This document shows, piece after piece, positions 10,914 through 21,089 of a stretch of DNA of 64,000 nt. The DNA is from Gigaspora margarita. Taxonomy: Eukaryota > Glomeromycota > Glomeromycetes > Diversisporales > Gigasporaceae. The translations under genes were made by a program, and so were the position numbers. The DNA lies in NCBI GenBank assembly GCA_009809945.1, contig WTPW01000079.1:189131-253130 (forward strand), read 5' to 3'. The notes beneath the pieces are model-generated. The model was not told the origin of the DNA and made no database searches. It saw nothing but the letters and a program-made list of their open reading frames with translations. How positions within the stretch are numbered: position 1 is the first letter of the stretch; each line of letters begins with the position of its first letter.

Positions 10914-11589
10914 CTTTTCTCCAGTTGACAGGCGGATTATCAATTAAGTAAAAAGGCATTTAGAGCACATGGCTCAAATATGATTGGTAGTTATGATTTT
11001 TGAGATAGGATAGCTAATGCAAGAAAGAATTCTGAAAAGTTCAGATGTAGAAAATAGATGAATTGAAAATATGAGCAAGGTCTAGCCAATTTTTTTTATC
11101 AATATCTGAATAATTCTGAGGATGGTATATATTGCATAACACTACAAAGATCGCATCTATTTTAATATTTCACATAATATTAAATTTATTTTTCATTCAT
11201 TGTATAAATGACCTTAGTCAAATCACATAATTTACCTCATTGCATCACATAATCCTGAACATCCTAGTCACTTCTATTATTGGTACACAGTCACATGACC
11301 TATATTTTGTGTACCCAAATCATTTGTCGAACAGAAAATCTATGGGCAGTGCTTATGGATGGTGCAAACTCATGTGATTGTATTGTGATTGGTTAGTTAG
11401 GGTTAGTGTAGATCAATTTTATATAATATCATGTGATTGCACTGTTCTTAAGCACTGTCTGTAGATTTCGCATTTGTTGAAATGCAATAATCCAAAAGTT
11501 ATGTAATTTCTGTTTGTACTATATTATACATGACTGGGTCAGAAGGGTTGAAAGCCGAGCTGGGGCATTAGCATAGAAATAGCAATTCT

Positions 11590-12056
11590 TTTAAAATATT
11601 ATCAATTTTTTTACTAGTTCTCCAAAGTTCTCATATGATTATTATTGTGCTTGAATAAAAGGTTCTATTATTGCTTTTATAAGTAATTTTGATTGAAATT
11701 GTCAATATTTGCTATTTTTTGCATTATGTTTTTTTAAATTGTTCTAACTTATTATCACTATTATTGTATAATCAAATTTAATATTAAATATGATTTCTTC
11801 AAGACATGTTTCTTTAGATATTTCATTAGAATTAACTTGAATAATTTGTTCAAAATTATTTATTCTTTTTTTATTTTGAATAACATGGTTTTAAGGAATG
11901 TTTTTCTTGACCAATAATACATATTTTGTTAAACATTCATTTGTTAAAGGCCAATTTGACATTGTATATAAATATGTTATTATGTTCAAACAATTGATCT
12001 TTTTATAATTTATAAAAAAAACCAATTTTATATACAAATAACATAATCGATATATA
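11590..12056. other. intergenic, nothing recognisable
   Basis: AT-rich sequence between the compound element and the 92-bp TAA-flanked MITE. Nothing coding or repetitive was supported. Confidence 0.4.
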
Positions 12057-12059
12057 TAA

Positions 12060-12151
12060 GGCCAGACCAAGTTGATTATGTATTTTACATTAACCCCCTC
12101 TCTCCTGCAGGAGAGGAGTAATGTAAAACACATAATTGACTTGGTCTGGCC
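12060..12151. mobile_element. 92-bp TAA-flanked MITE, GGCCAGACCAA family copy B
   Basis: A near-perfect hairpin with termini GGCCAGACCAAGTTGATTAT and its complement, centred on CTCTCCTGCAGGAGAG, flanked by TAA at 12057-12059 and 12152-12154. It is the shortest and cleanest copy of the family. Confidence 0.9.
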
Positions 12152-12453
12152 TAATCGATATATGATGTTTATTCATAATCAAAGGTTCTTATTTAATATG
12201 ACCCAAAGTGGCTCCACAAAACTCGAATTGATGATTATCCTTGCTTAATAATATGTAATAATTTATAAAAATATGTAAGGATTAAGTTTTAGCTGTTTGA
12301 TCATATGATTATTACTTTGCCCATTCCTACTAAGCACAATAAAATTTTGCGTTCAAATTTAGAACTCAATATTGTAATGAAGAGTAGTAAAACAATATAG
12401 ACAATAGTGCCAAATTATACTTCAACCATGTACAGAGATATATATATATACAG

Positions 12454-12709
12454 CAGTGTATAAAATAGCATGATAAAAATCCGGATCTACCGTTTTTTAT
12501 ATTGCATATACCGGTATTTTAAAAATGGGCCAGTGCAACAAACGGTGCATGATCTGGAATTTTTTGAAGTAACCGGTGCGTGCATCTATGTGCCCCCAAT
12601 GATCTGATGATCATTTTCTACTAATGGCAGGTTTTTTTTTTTTGAACCGGTATTTTTTTATATAACAGGTGCATGTACCGGTAAATTAAAATTTCTATTT
12701 TAAACACTG
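12454..12709. mobile_element. hAT-type MITE
   Basis: A 256-bp element with termini CAGTGTaTAAAATAG and CTATTTTAAACACTG and a perfect 8-bp duplication ATATACAG (12446-12453, 12710-12717). Subterminal ACCGGT-type motifs recur on both sides (ACCGGTAT, AACCGGT, TACCGGTA), as expected for transposase-binding repeats. Confidence 0.9.
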
Positions 12710-12717
12710 ATATACAG

Positions 12718-13819
12718 TTCGAAGGTATGATTAAAGTTGAATATGCAATCAGTGGAGACCAAAAGAAAAATCTATAACAAAATCACTACAATAAAATAAA
12801 GACTCAGATGCTTATGATGCTAATATCAAGGATATCAATAATCTGATATCAATATAATAATAAAAGATATTATGCAAATGAATAGTGAGATTGAAATAGA
12901 TATCAGGTGTTGATCCTGGTTAGGTGATATCAATGTGGGTTTAATTTGGAAAAGATTTAGAAATTTTTTCAGGTGCAGGAATATTAAGTGGGAGATAAAG
13001 TGAATTTTAAATCAACAGAGAAACAACATTTATCATAAATTATTTAAACTAAATGACTTTACTATAAACCAATCGGTTGGCCGATATGAGTCATGTATAT
13101 AATTTCAAAAGATTTAAAAGACTGCATTAACTGAGTTTTAATAAAAGCTAATTTGAGGTTACAAGTCAATTCAGTTCATCAACTTGAGTTATGAATGGTT
13201 TTATTAAAGCTACAAGTAAAATTCAAAGATAAGTATAATTTCGGTATTTAGAGAAAATATAATTTATTTGGTAATAATAAGGGGAATCTGATAAATGTCC
13301 AAAGCTAGATTAATTTGAATGAAGGTTCAGTAAGTAATTTGAGCAAAAGTTCAGTAAGTTATAAAAAAATAATTTGAAAAAAAGTTAGCAAAGATTCAGT
13401 AAGCAACTTTTGAATGAAGGTTCAATATGTAATTTGAGCAAATGTTTTATTATTTACAAATAAAAAATTTTTTACTTAACTACATGTTAGGTATTTAGTA
13501 TACTATATATATACTATTGATATGTATTATTACTAGTATTAACCTGTGAATTAGCCCTTAGAAATCAAGGCTAATGGAGCAACTATTGACAGAGAGTTAT
13601 ATGAGTGTTATATGTGTACAGAGACACGAACTGTGCTATAGTTTATTATAGTTGTTAGTATTTATACAAGCAAAAGGGTTTATGTTTAGTGTTTGGGCAG
13701 TTTAAAAGAGTGTGAAATGGTTTTAGAATCGATTAGAGTGTCCTTTATTTAACATATATAAGATATTATGACAAATATGCATACAAAGTGGAGCAAATAT
13801 CTTCCATATAAGGGAGTTA
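12718..13819. other. intergenic with short direct repeats
   Basis: No gene seen. Imperfect direct repeats of GAAGGTTCAgTAaGTAATTTGAGCAAA occur at about 13320-13450, with shorter GTTCAGTAAG copies between them. Confidence 0.4.
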
Positions 13820-14398
13820 GGGGTATTGTGGCCAGGGGGGTATTGTGGCCAAACGATGTGTCTTGTAATCTAGTGATCAGATTGGATAAAATTTATACTA
13901 TTCAATTTGTCTCTTTGAGATGAATTGAATGGTATATATTTCATCCAATTCTGACTACTAGATCACAAGATATCATTATTTATACAAAATATAAGTTTTT
14001 GCATATATTTGATTATATTAGTAAAGTTGCAATTTTTTTGCATATCAACCTTTAACCATCTTGGGATCCTGTGATTGGATTTTAACAATTTTGTACTTGT
14101 TAGAATCGTCTCACTGAGATGGTTATTTGGTAGTAAAATCATCCAAAACGGACCAGTAGATCAAAAATTATTCGCTATTAAAAAATTGGTCACAATACCC
14201 CTTCCCCTCTAAAATTTAGCTTTTATATTCTATTTGTATACTAAGCATTTCTATCTAAACTATATATATGATATAAAGATTTTTTTACAGTAATTTATTC
14301 TTTACTAAGTATAGTTCAAATAATAAAAATTGTATAAAAATCTATTGGCTTATTAAAAAGTTTATTAGTAGAAACTTTAACCTGGCCACAATACCCTC
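13820..14398. mobile_element. non-autonomous element, GGGGTATTGTGG family copy 1
   Basis: About 580 bp bounded by GGGGTATTGTGGCC and GGCCACAATACCC. It aligns over its full length with the reverse complement of 36962-37515. Extra copies of the terminal motif lie just inside the left end (about 13839-13850). The interior carries the short palindrome CTCTTTGAGATGAAT. No TSD is obvious, and there is no open frame. Confidence 0.75.
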
Positions 14399-15172
14399 AA
14401 CTCCTTATATAATAAAATATCTATTAATAAAAAATATGCCATTTCTGCTATAACTAACCAATTTATAATTTATGCAGTTCTTCACAGAAATGGCTGATCT
14501 GCTAGAAATAGCATATCAGACATTTTGAGCACAGCTATCCTGTGACTCCAATACCTGGGGCTAGTATTTAAAATTCAGATTCAAAATTACTTGCACAAAT
14601 GCAAGTAATATACAGGTTTTAGTTGACAAACAATTAATTGATTGCACATAAGTGTATATAAAAAAATTTTTTACTTACACACATATACAGTAGCCAACAA
14701 AAGTAATGCCCGATCTGCAGATCAAAGCATGTGAGTAAAAACATAGCTGTGCTTACCCCTTTTTTGATGTTTCCCAAGGCAATTTTTTTTATTTACTTTT
14801 TTTTTTGACTTCTGAATAAGCACCAGGATAAAAAAAACACTGTAAATCCAGTGTAAGGTGTTGCACACCTAATAGCCAGCAAAAAGTAAGAAAATATCCT
14901 TATTTTATACCAAAATAACCATTAGTAAACCATACAAGCAATGTGACACCCCTATACATTAAGTTAATAGCTTCTTAAACATTACAAAAGAACTAAAAAA
15001 ATACAATTTTTATTATTGTTTAGACGTTTCTCAGTCCTCAAGAAGCAAAAAAAAAGCATATTATGAAAAAAGCAATGAAGAAATGACACATGCCATTGAT
15101 GACTCCAACTACGATCTGGGGCTTATACAGTTTGTTGTTTATAGTTTAGGTCTTTATTGTTTTGTGATTTAA

Positions 15173-15674
15173 GGGTAGAGTCCAATGATGATCATTTTCA
15201 TATAAAATTGATGTACGAAAAAAATTTATATAGGTATTACAAAAACGCCACATATAAAAATCTTTTAAATTGCAATCAATTTTAACCAAAAATTTGTGGC
15301 ATATAGATCAAATCCTTCCTTTTATAGTAGTGAAACTTCAAATGCACATACCATTTAAAAAAGCCTATATATATATATCATAATTTTCTCTGTAGTGACC
15401 CAAATCCTCTGTGGTGACACAAAATCGATGATTCTGATTGGCTTATATCATATGATTTTTGTAACCAATTTGTAATACCCAATCTTTAAACACATGTTTT
15501 TCAGTGAGGATCTAACCAATTTTAATAATTTTACTACCATTAGAATCAGAAAAACCTATTCTATAACTTTTTTACACAATTAAACTAGTTAACTTAATAC
15601 AATTTTTTTTAATTTAAAAAGAAAAAATTTTACCATTTGTTTTATATATAATTTGAAAATAGCGTACTCTACCC
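15173..15674. mobile_element. TTAA-flanked MITE
   Basis: 502 bp bounded by GGGTAGAGTcC and GtACTCTACCC, flanked by TTAA on both sides (15169-15172, 15675-15678). A TTAA TSD suits piggyBac or PIF/Harbinger (TAA core). The GGG start favours the latter. Nested in the 14688-16722 element. Confidence 0.7.
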
Positions 15675-15999
15675 TTAAGTTTTTTGTGGCAATAAAAAGC
15701 TCATATTTTAGAAATTATAATATAACTATATATTAAATTTAATATTAAAAAAAAATAAAAATGTATACGAGTGAAGGTATGGCTTTTTTTGATAAAACAA
15801 AAAGAGAAGTAAGCAAGTAAACCTGGAATATTAGAGAATAATATTACACAATAAAAAAAAGAAAATAGATAGTTGGTGTTGAGTTTTAGAGGTAGATAGG
15901 ACTTGGTAATGGTTTGAGGGTAGTTTGCAGGTATAATTAAAAGTTTGTTAATATTAATTCAAGTTTTAATAAAAAAAATAATTAAAATTTTTATATTAA

Positions 16000-16253
16000 G
16001 GCTGTTCGAAATTACAATTTCATTTAACGTTCTCCCCCCCACCAGCTCTAAGAGCTCCCCCCTAGAATTAAACAGGCCAATCAGAACGCTCATCTCGTCT
16101 TAGGATTCCAATAAGTCACGTGCTTATAAGTCGACCAATAATAATGTATTTATTTTTTGCAATTTTAATATGTTTGTTTAATTTGACCCCCCTCCCCCAC
16201 CACGCTTAAGCTTCTTAAGGGAACGTTAAACGAAATTATAAATTCAAATGGCC
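16000..16253. mobile_element. TAA-flanked MITE, GGCTGTTCGAA family
   Basis: 254 bp with TIRs GGCTGTTCGAAATTACAATT and AATTcaAATGGCC, a conserved subterminal TTTAACGTTC, and TAA duplications (15997-15999, 16254-16256). C-rich tracts lie just inside both ends (16030s and 16180s). Related ends occur at 60085, 61551 and 63826-63860. Confidence 0.8.
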
Positions 16254-16256
16254 TAA

Positions 16257-17262
16257 GGTTCTTCAAGACTATATTTTTCTGTTTTTTGTTTTATTTTTTT
16301 ATTAGTCGAAGAAATAAATTTTTTTATGTGATAATTATTGTTTTTGTATTATTAGAAAAGCTAAAAAATGAGTTAAAATCAGAAAAAATTGAATTATAAT
16401 ATAAATAAAGAAAGACCCCTGACCCAAACTTATTAAAAACAATTCGAAAGCATTAAAAAATAATATCCAAAAGTTTAAAAGCCTTTAAAAAGGTTTAAAT
16501 GATCTTAACTCCATTTTTAAAAAAGGATTAAAAACTTTAATACATTCGTTCTTTGGGTGGTTTTGGGCCCAATACGAAGAATCGAATAATATTGAATGCA
16601 CATGTGCATTCAATAATGTATTAAATTATTAATAAAAAATTTTGATATATATGCAGCCAAATTATATTAATAAAAAAGTTCCATTTTGAGTGAAAATCGG
16701 GTATTACTTTTGTTGGCTACTGTACATTAAAAAAATTATTGAGTAAATAAATATTGTAAAATCTTCAATTTGCAAATTATTATTATATTTATTGGTTTAA
16801 CCAAAAGAGACTAACTCATCAACTAAATTGGTGCAAAATAAGAGGTTAAACTATTAGCTAAATTAATTTATATACAGTTGTCCTCCTATATAATTACCTC
16901 CTATATAGTTACAAATTCTATATAATTATACCAAAATATAATACTGTTTATTTATATTAAATATACCTCTACATGGTCACAATTATATTATAATCACTAT
17001 TTTTTTAGAATTTGTTGGCTGATTTTAATAATAAAATTACTTTTTTACAATAACATTTTTTATGCAATAATAAATGTAGTTCAGAAGAACCAAATATACC
17101 TACTATGAATTTTTATATAAATTAGATAACTTTTTATTAGTATTATTTTCATTTTACTTATCTATGAATATAGCTAAAAAATTTGTAATTTTTTGTAAAA
17201 ACATAAAATAAATATTGTATTAATGAAATTTCAATTGATTTATATGAAATTTTTAAAACAAC
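16257..17262. other. AT-rich intergenic, possible Tigger-like end
   Basis: Apart from the 14688 element's right end, the only distinctive piece is TACAGTTGTCCTCCTATATAA at 16873-16893. It resembles the CTCTATATAA-type ends of pogo/Tigger elements; no partner terminus was found. Confidence 0.3.
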
Positions 17263-17495
17263 TGTATGTTATTCTTTTGAACAACTTTTTTTATTGTATA
17301 AAAATTGATTTGCTTAGTATTATTTTACCTTTTATATATAGCAGCAATCAATCTTTGTATATAAAAATTTTTATAATATATTTTAAGAATCTTTATATAA
17401 AATTATTGATCATTGCTAGATATAAAAGTCAAAATAATACTAAGCAAACTGATTTTTATACAATAAGACAAGTTGTTCAGGAGAACAAAATACAT
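17263..17495. repeat. imperfect palindrome
   Basis: Left arm TTGAACAACTTTTTTTATTG...GCTTAGTATTATTTT is mirrored by AAAATAATACTAAGC...CAATAAGACAAGTTGTTCA, centre about 17378. The open frame across it is an artefact of the AT-rich hairpin. Confidence 0.65.
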
Positions 17496-17993
17496 CTACT
17501 CTAAAATTATATGTAAATTAGCTATAGAGTTTTTTTTACTTTCTATAAAAAAATTACAACATTTTTTTTAGTTATATTCATAGGTATATAAAATTAAAAA
17601 TGGTACTAATAAAGTTAGCTGATTTGTATAAAAAAATAATAACTGTTATTTAATTGATTATTAAAGCTTCCAAAAAAAACCAAAAATATGATTGCCTAAT
17701 TATTTTTTGTACAATAAAATTTTAAATTTTTGTTGCATATTATTTTTTGTGCATAAAAATTTTAATTCTTATTGCACATTATTTTTCTGTGCAATCATTA
17801 TTGGTTATAGCCATGAGTCCTCCTTGCTATGCTTCAGACAATTAGCTATGCATAATGTAGATCACTGTTTTTATCTTCTCATTTGATTATGAAATTATTC
17901 TTCTTGTTATTTTTCATGTAAACATGTTTATTTTAAATTAAAACCAAGTTACTAATTCCATAGAATCATAAATTGCTGGATAATACTAATACT

Positions 17994-18086
17994 GGGCAAA
18001 TTGTCAAATGCAAATAATTAGCTACATATGCCATTTTGCGGCACATAATCATTCTCCAAATTACCATTATTTGATAATTGTTGCCC
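17994..18086. repeat. fold-back element, GTGCC-centre family, diverged copy
   Basis: Ends GGGCAAaTTgTCAA and TTGAtAATTgTTGCCC, centre ATGCCATTTTGCGGCAC. Relatives at 47811-47913 and 60297-60442. Confidence 0.5.
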
Positions 18087-18099
18087 AAAATTTTATACT

Positions 18100-18328
18100 T
18101 GACAACCGCCAAACAAAATTGATAATTTTTTTTATTTTAATTCAACAAGTATGTGAAATCAAATAAAAAATAATTGGGTTGGTGATTGTTGAGATATCTT
18201 TAGTTTTAAAGTTTAAAAACAACTCAAATTTTAATAGACAGTTTAATAAATTGACAAACTTTAAATGAAGATATTTCAATATGAGCCAAACCAAATTCAA
18301 TGATTTTTTATTTTGAGCAACATATTTG
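18100..18328. repeat. fold-back satellite block 2
   Basis: Shares GAAGATATTTCAA...AACCAAATTCAAtGATTTTTTATTTTGA and its inverse with the other blocks. It is interrupted on its right by the hAT element at 18329. Confidence 0.6.
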
Positions 18329-19726
18329 TAGTGATGGGAAAATGCACATTTATAATATTAATGTGCATGTTATATAAAATGCACATGATATCACATGATA
18401 ATTTTTGAAATTATATATTTTCCCTTCAGAAATATTGGATATATGCTCCAATTATTACCCAATCTTGCTCTTCTTTTATGTTGATTCATTTTTCTTTTCA
18501 AAATTTTGAGACTTTTGCATCCATAATCCTTAATTCTGCCCATCAATATGCACCCGGGCTAAATTATATATACTTTGATTTTCTATATAAAATTTAGATG
18601 GGATAAAATGTGCATGATTCCAAAACATGTGCATGAATGTGCATTAATACTAGGGATGTTAAAATGCTTATATGAAACCTGCTCAAGCAGGTTCGAAGCA
18701 CAAACTTTTACAGTTTGCTTATCAAAATTTTAAGCACTGCTTATAAGCAAATATGCTTTTAATGCTTTAAACCTGCTCCAAGCAAATATGCTTTAAATCT
18801 GCTTCAAGCAAACATGCTTAAACAAATATGCTTTAAACTAGAAGTGTTAAAATGCATATATAAAACCTGCTTGTACAGATTTTAAGCATAAACTTTTATA
18901 GTTTGCTTGTTAATTTTTTAATATTCTGAATATCAAAATTCTAATTGTACTAAATTTCAATGTGCTAAATTTTAAAAAACAAGCCTGAAAAAAAGCATAG
19001 TTATAAATTTTGGGTATTAATTTATCTTTTGAGATTTAGTATATTGGAATTTAGTACAATTTGAATTTTGATATTTGGAATATTGATACAAATTGCTTAA
19101 GACAAATATGCTTTTAAATACTATCTTTAAACATGTTTAAAACAAATATGTTTTTAACTATTATTTTTAAATCTGTTTTAAATATACTTCTAAAAATTAT
19201 AAACTAATAGATATACTATACAACTATTCAATAACTATCCTATATATTGTTTTGTTTGAACATATATATCATTATCCTGTATTGCACATGCATGTGTATT
19301 TTTGAAGCATATAATCAACTACCCATATTCAAATTAGCAATAATCAAAAAGTGGTTTGAGAATTAGCTAGAATTATATTGATATTTAGTGGTAAGTTTAA
19401 TCTTACAGATCGAACCTCTTATTTAGTATAGTATGAATTATTAAGCATACTTGTAAAAGCATACTTATATATAAACTGGTTTAGTCAAGCATAAACTCAA
19501 AATGCTTGAGCAATTTACAAACTAAGAATGCTTGTATAAGCATGCTTATATAAATCTGCTTATATGAGCATGCTTATATATAAACTGGTTTATAAAAACC
19601 AGTTTAGCTTGCTTTGGCACCAAAGCAGGTATGCTTCAAGCATAAATCAAACTGCTTGAGCAATTTAACATCCCTAATTAATACACATGATTAAGGAATC
19701 ATGTGCACGCATGAAACCCATCTCTA
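18329..19726. mobile_element. hAT-type element containing a second hAT element
   Basis: Termini TAGTGATGGG and CCCATCTCTA, flanked by an 8-bp duplication CATATTTG/CATATTTA (18321-18328, 19727-19734; 7 of 8 identical). TGCACAT/ATGTGCA motifs recur in the subterminal parts. Without its 1-kb insertion the element is about 364 bp. No coding capacity. Confidence 0.8.
18651..19676. mobile_element. nested hAT-type element with AAGCATGCTT repeats
   Basis: 1026 bp; termini TAGGGATGTTAAA and TTTAACATCCCTA with a perfect 8-bp duplication ATTAATAC (18643-18650, 19677-19684). Both subterminal regions are arrays of AAATATGCTT, CTGCTcAAGC and AGCATGCTTATAT, i.e. clustered inverted copies of GCTT/AAGC. No transposase frame. 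Confidence 0.9.
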
Positions 19727-19736
19727 CATATTTATA

Positions 19737-20203
19737 CAGTACGGGACAGTAAAAGACATTCAATCTATACATACAATGTCAATATTTGGAGTTTATATAA
19801 TCAATTCTGATTGGCTAATTTTTGTGTACTGTATAGACCCGAAATAATGCGCAGGGATGAAATTACAATTTTCGGCCCGAATTAAGCTTAACTCGGGCCG
19901 AGATTCGAAATAACACCCCTGGGCGTTATTTCGGGTCTATACGGTAAATGAATTTGATTGGTTAAAAATCTATATATGTTTTCTTTTTTTCTATATTAAA
20001 CGCCAATTTTTTGAATTATATAAACTTTAATCCCTTATAACTTTTTCAAAATAAAGAATAAAGAAAAATCCTCTGACAGAAATGTAGTTTATCTAAAAAT
20101 CTATCAAGTCAGAGGGTTTTTTGTTTTACCTTGTTTTAAAAAAGTTATAACACTTTAATGTTTTTATTAATAAACGCTGGATGTGTTTTACTGTCCGGTA
20201 CTG
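19737..20203. mobile_element. TA-flanked MITE, CAGTACyGGACAG family copy 1
   Basis: 467 bp with termini CAGTACGGGACAGTAAAAGA and TTTTACTGTCCGGTACTG and TA duplications (19735-19736, 20204-20205). It contains a strong hairpin GGCCCGAATTAAGCTTAACT near 19875 and a second hairpin of CCTCTGAC/GTCAGAGG near 20070-20117. Related copy split at 29322/34167. Confidence 0.85.
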
Positions 20204-20329
20204 TATAACTTTAAATTTTTAAAAAAAATTTCAACGGTTTAATTTTTCCGTACATCTTTTGTGTAACTTCGCGACATCAAGTCATAAAAAATCTTGATAC
20301 GTCAATTTTATATATATATATATATTTTT

Positions 20330-21010
20330 TTAAAAAAAAACTTTAAACGAAGATACCTAAACAACCACCTAAAGAAATTCGATGAAAATTTTTAACATTG
20401 ATCTATGAATTTGCAGAAATAAATCAAAATCTTTCAACAAATTTCATTAAACGGTTGTCGAGATCGCTTTATTTAAAAGTTTAAAATTAACTGCGCTTCT
20501 GAATCTCTTTTAAATGAAGATATCTCAACAAATGATCTAATGAAATCCCAATGAAAATTTTTTTATTTTAATTTACAACAAATATGTGGAATCAAACTAC
20601 AAATATTTTCATCGAATTTCATTAGGCGATTGTCGAAATATCTTCGTTTATATTTTTTAAAAAAAACTTCTGCGCTTCTATTTGATAGATATTGTAAATT
20701 ATGTACGATTTCAAACGAAGATATCTTGACAACAACTAATTCATTCAAATGGTTTTAATTATATAAATTCATAGAATTTAAAAATTTTCATCGAATTTTA
20801 TTAGATGTTTATCGAGATATCTACATTTAAAGTTAAAAAAATTAGCTGCTTTTCTATTTAATATAACCAATTACAAATGAAGATATCTTGATATTCTTCT
20901 AATAAATTTGGTGAAATTTTTTTTATTTAATTCTACAAATCTGTAGAAACGAAATAATAAGAATTATGGAAATTTATTGGATAACTTTGTTTAAATTTTT
21001 TTTTTATTAA
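20330..21010. repeat. fold-back satellite block 3
   Basis: At least four head-to-head or tail-to-tail units built on GAAGATATCTCaACAA...CTAATGAAATTCGATGAAAATTTTT and its complement. The open frame on the minus strand (20563-20748) is a shadow of this repeat. Confidence 0.65.
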
Positions 21011-21089
21011 AAAAAAACAAAATCAAAAATTGGTGTATCAAATTTTTCATGATTTTATTGGCTGAAGCCATTGATGTACACAAAGTGGT

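Larger units (their letters stand above)
5695..11589. mobile_element. nested palindromic compound element
   Basis: The two ends are inverted copies. The left end AGAATTGCTATTTC...CCCAGCTCGGC matches the reverse complement of the right end GCCGAGCTGGGG...AAATAGCAATTCT. The outer arms (5695-5896 plus 6609-6815 on the left; about 10945-11589 on the right) align over several hundred bases. They differ by nested insertions: a 712-bp TA element in the left arm and about 200 bp near 11270-11470 in the right arm. The interior holds further inverted pairs (7050-8160, 8200-8630, 8624-9640) and the symmetric array at 9751-10913. No transposase remnant was seen. The superfamily is undetermined and a TSD is not clear. 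Confidence 0.7.
14688..16722. mobile_element. 2.0-kb mariner-type shell with nested MITEs
   Basis: TIRs CAGTAGCCAACAAAAGTAAT and ATTACTTTTGTTGGCTACTG with TA duplications at 14686-14687 and 16723-16724. The length would suit a Tc1/mariner element, but no transposase reading frame or D,D,E/D signature can be read. The interior is instead occupied by two younger miniatures (15173-15674 and 16000-16253). Confidence 0.8.
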
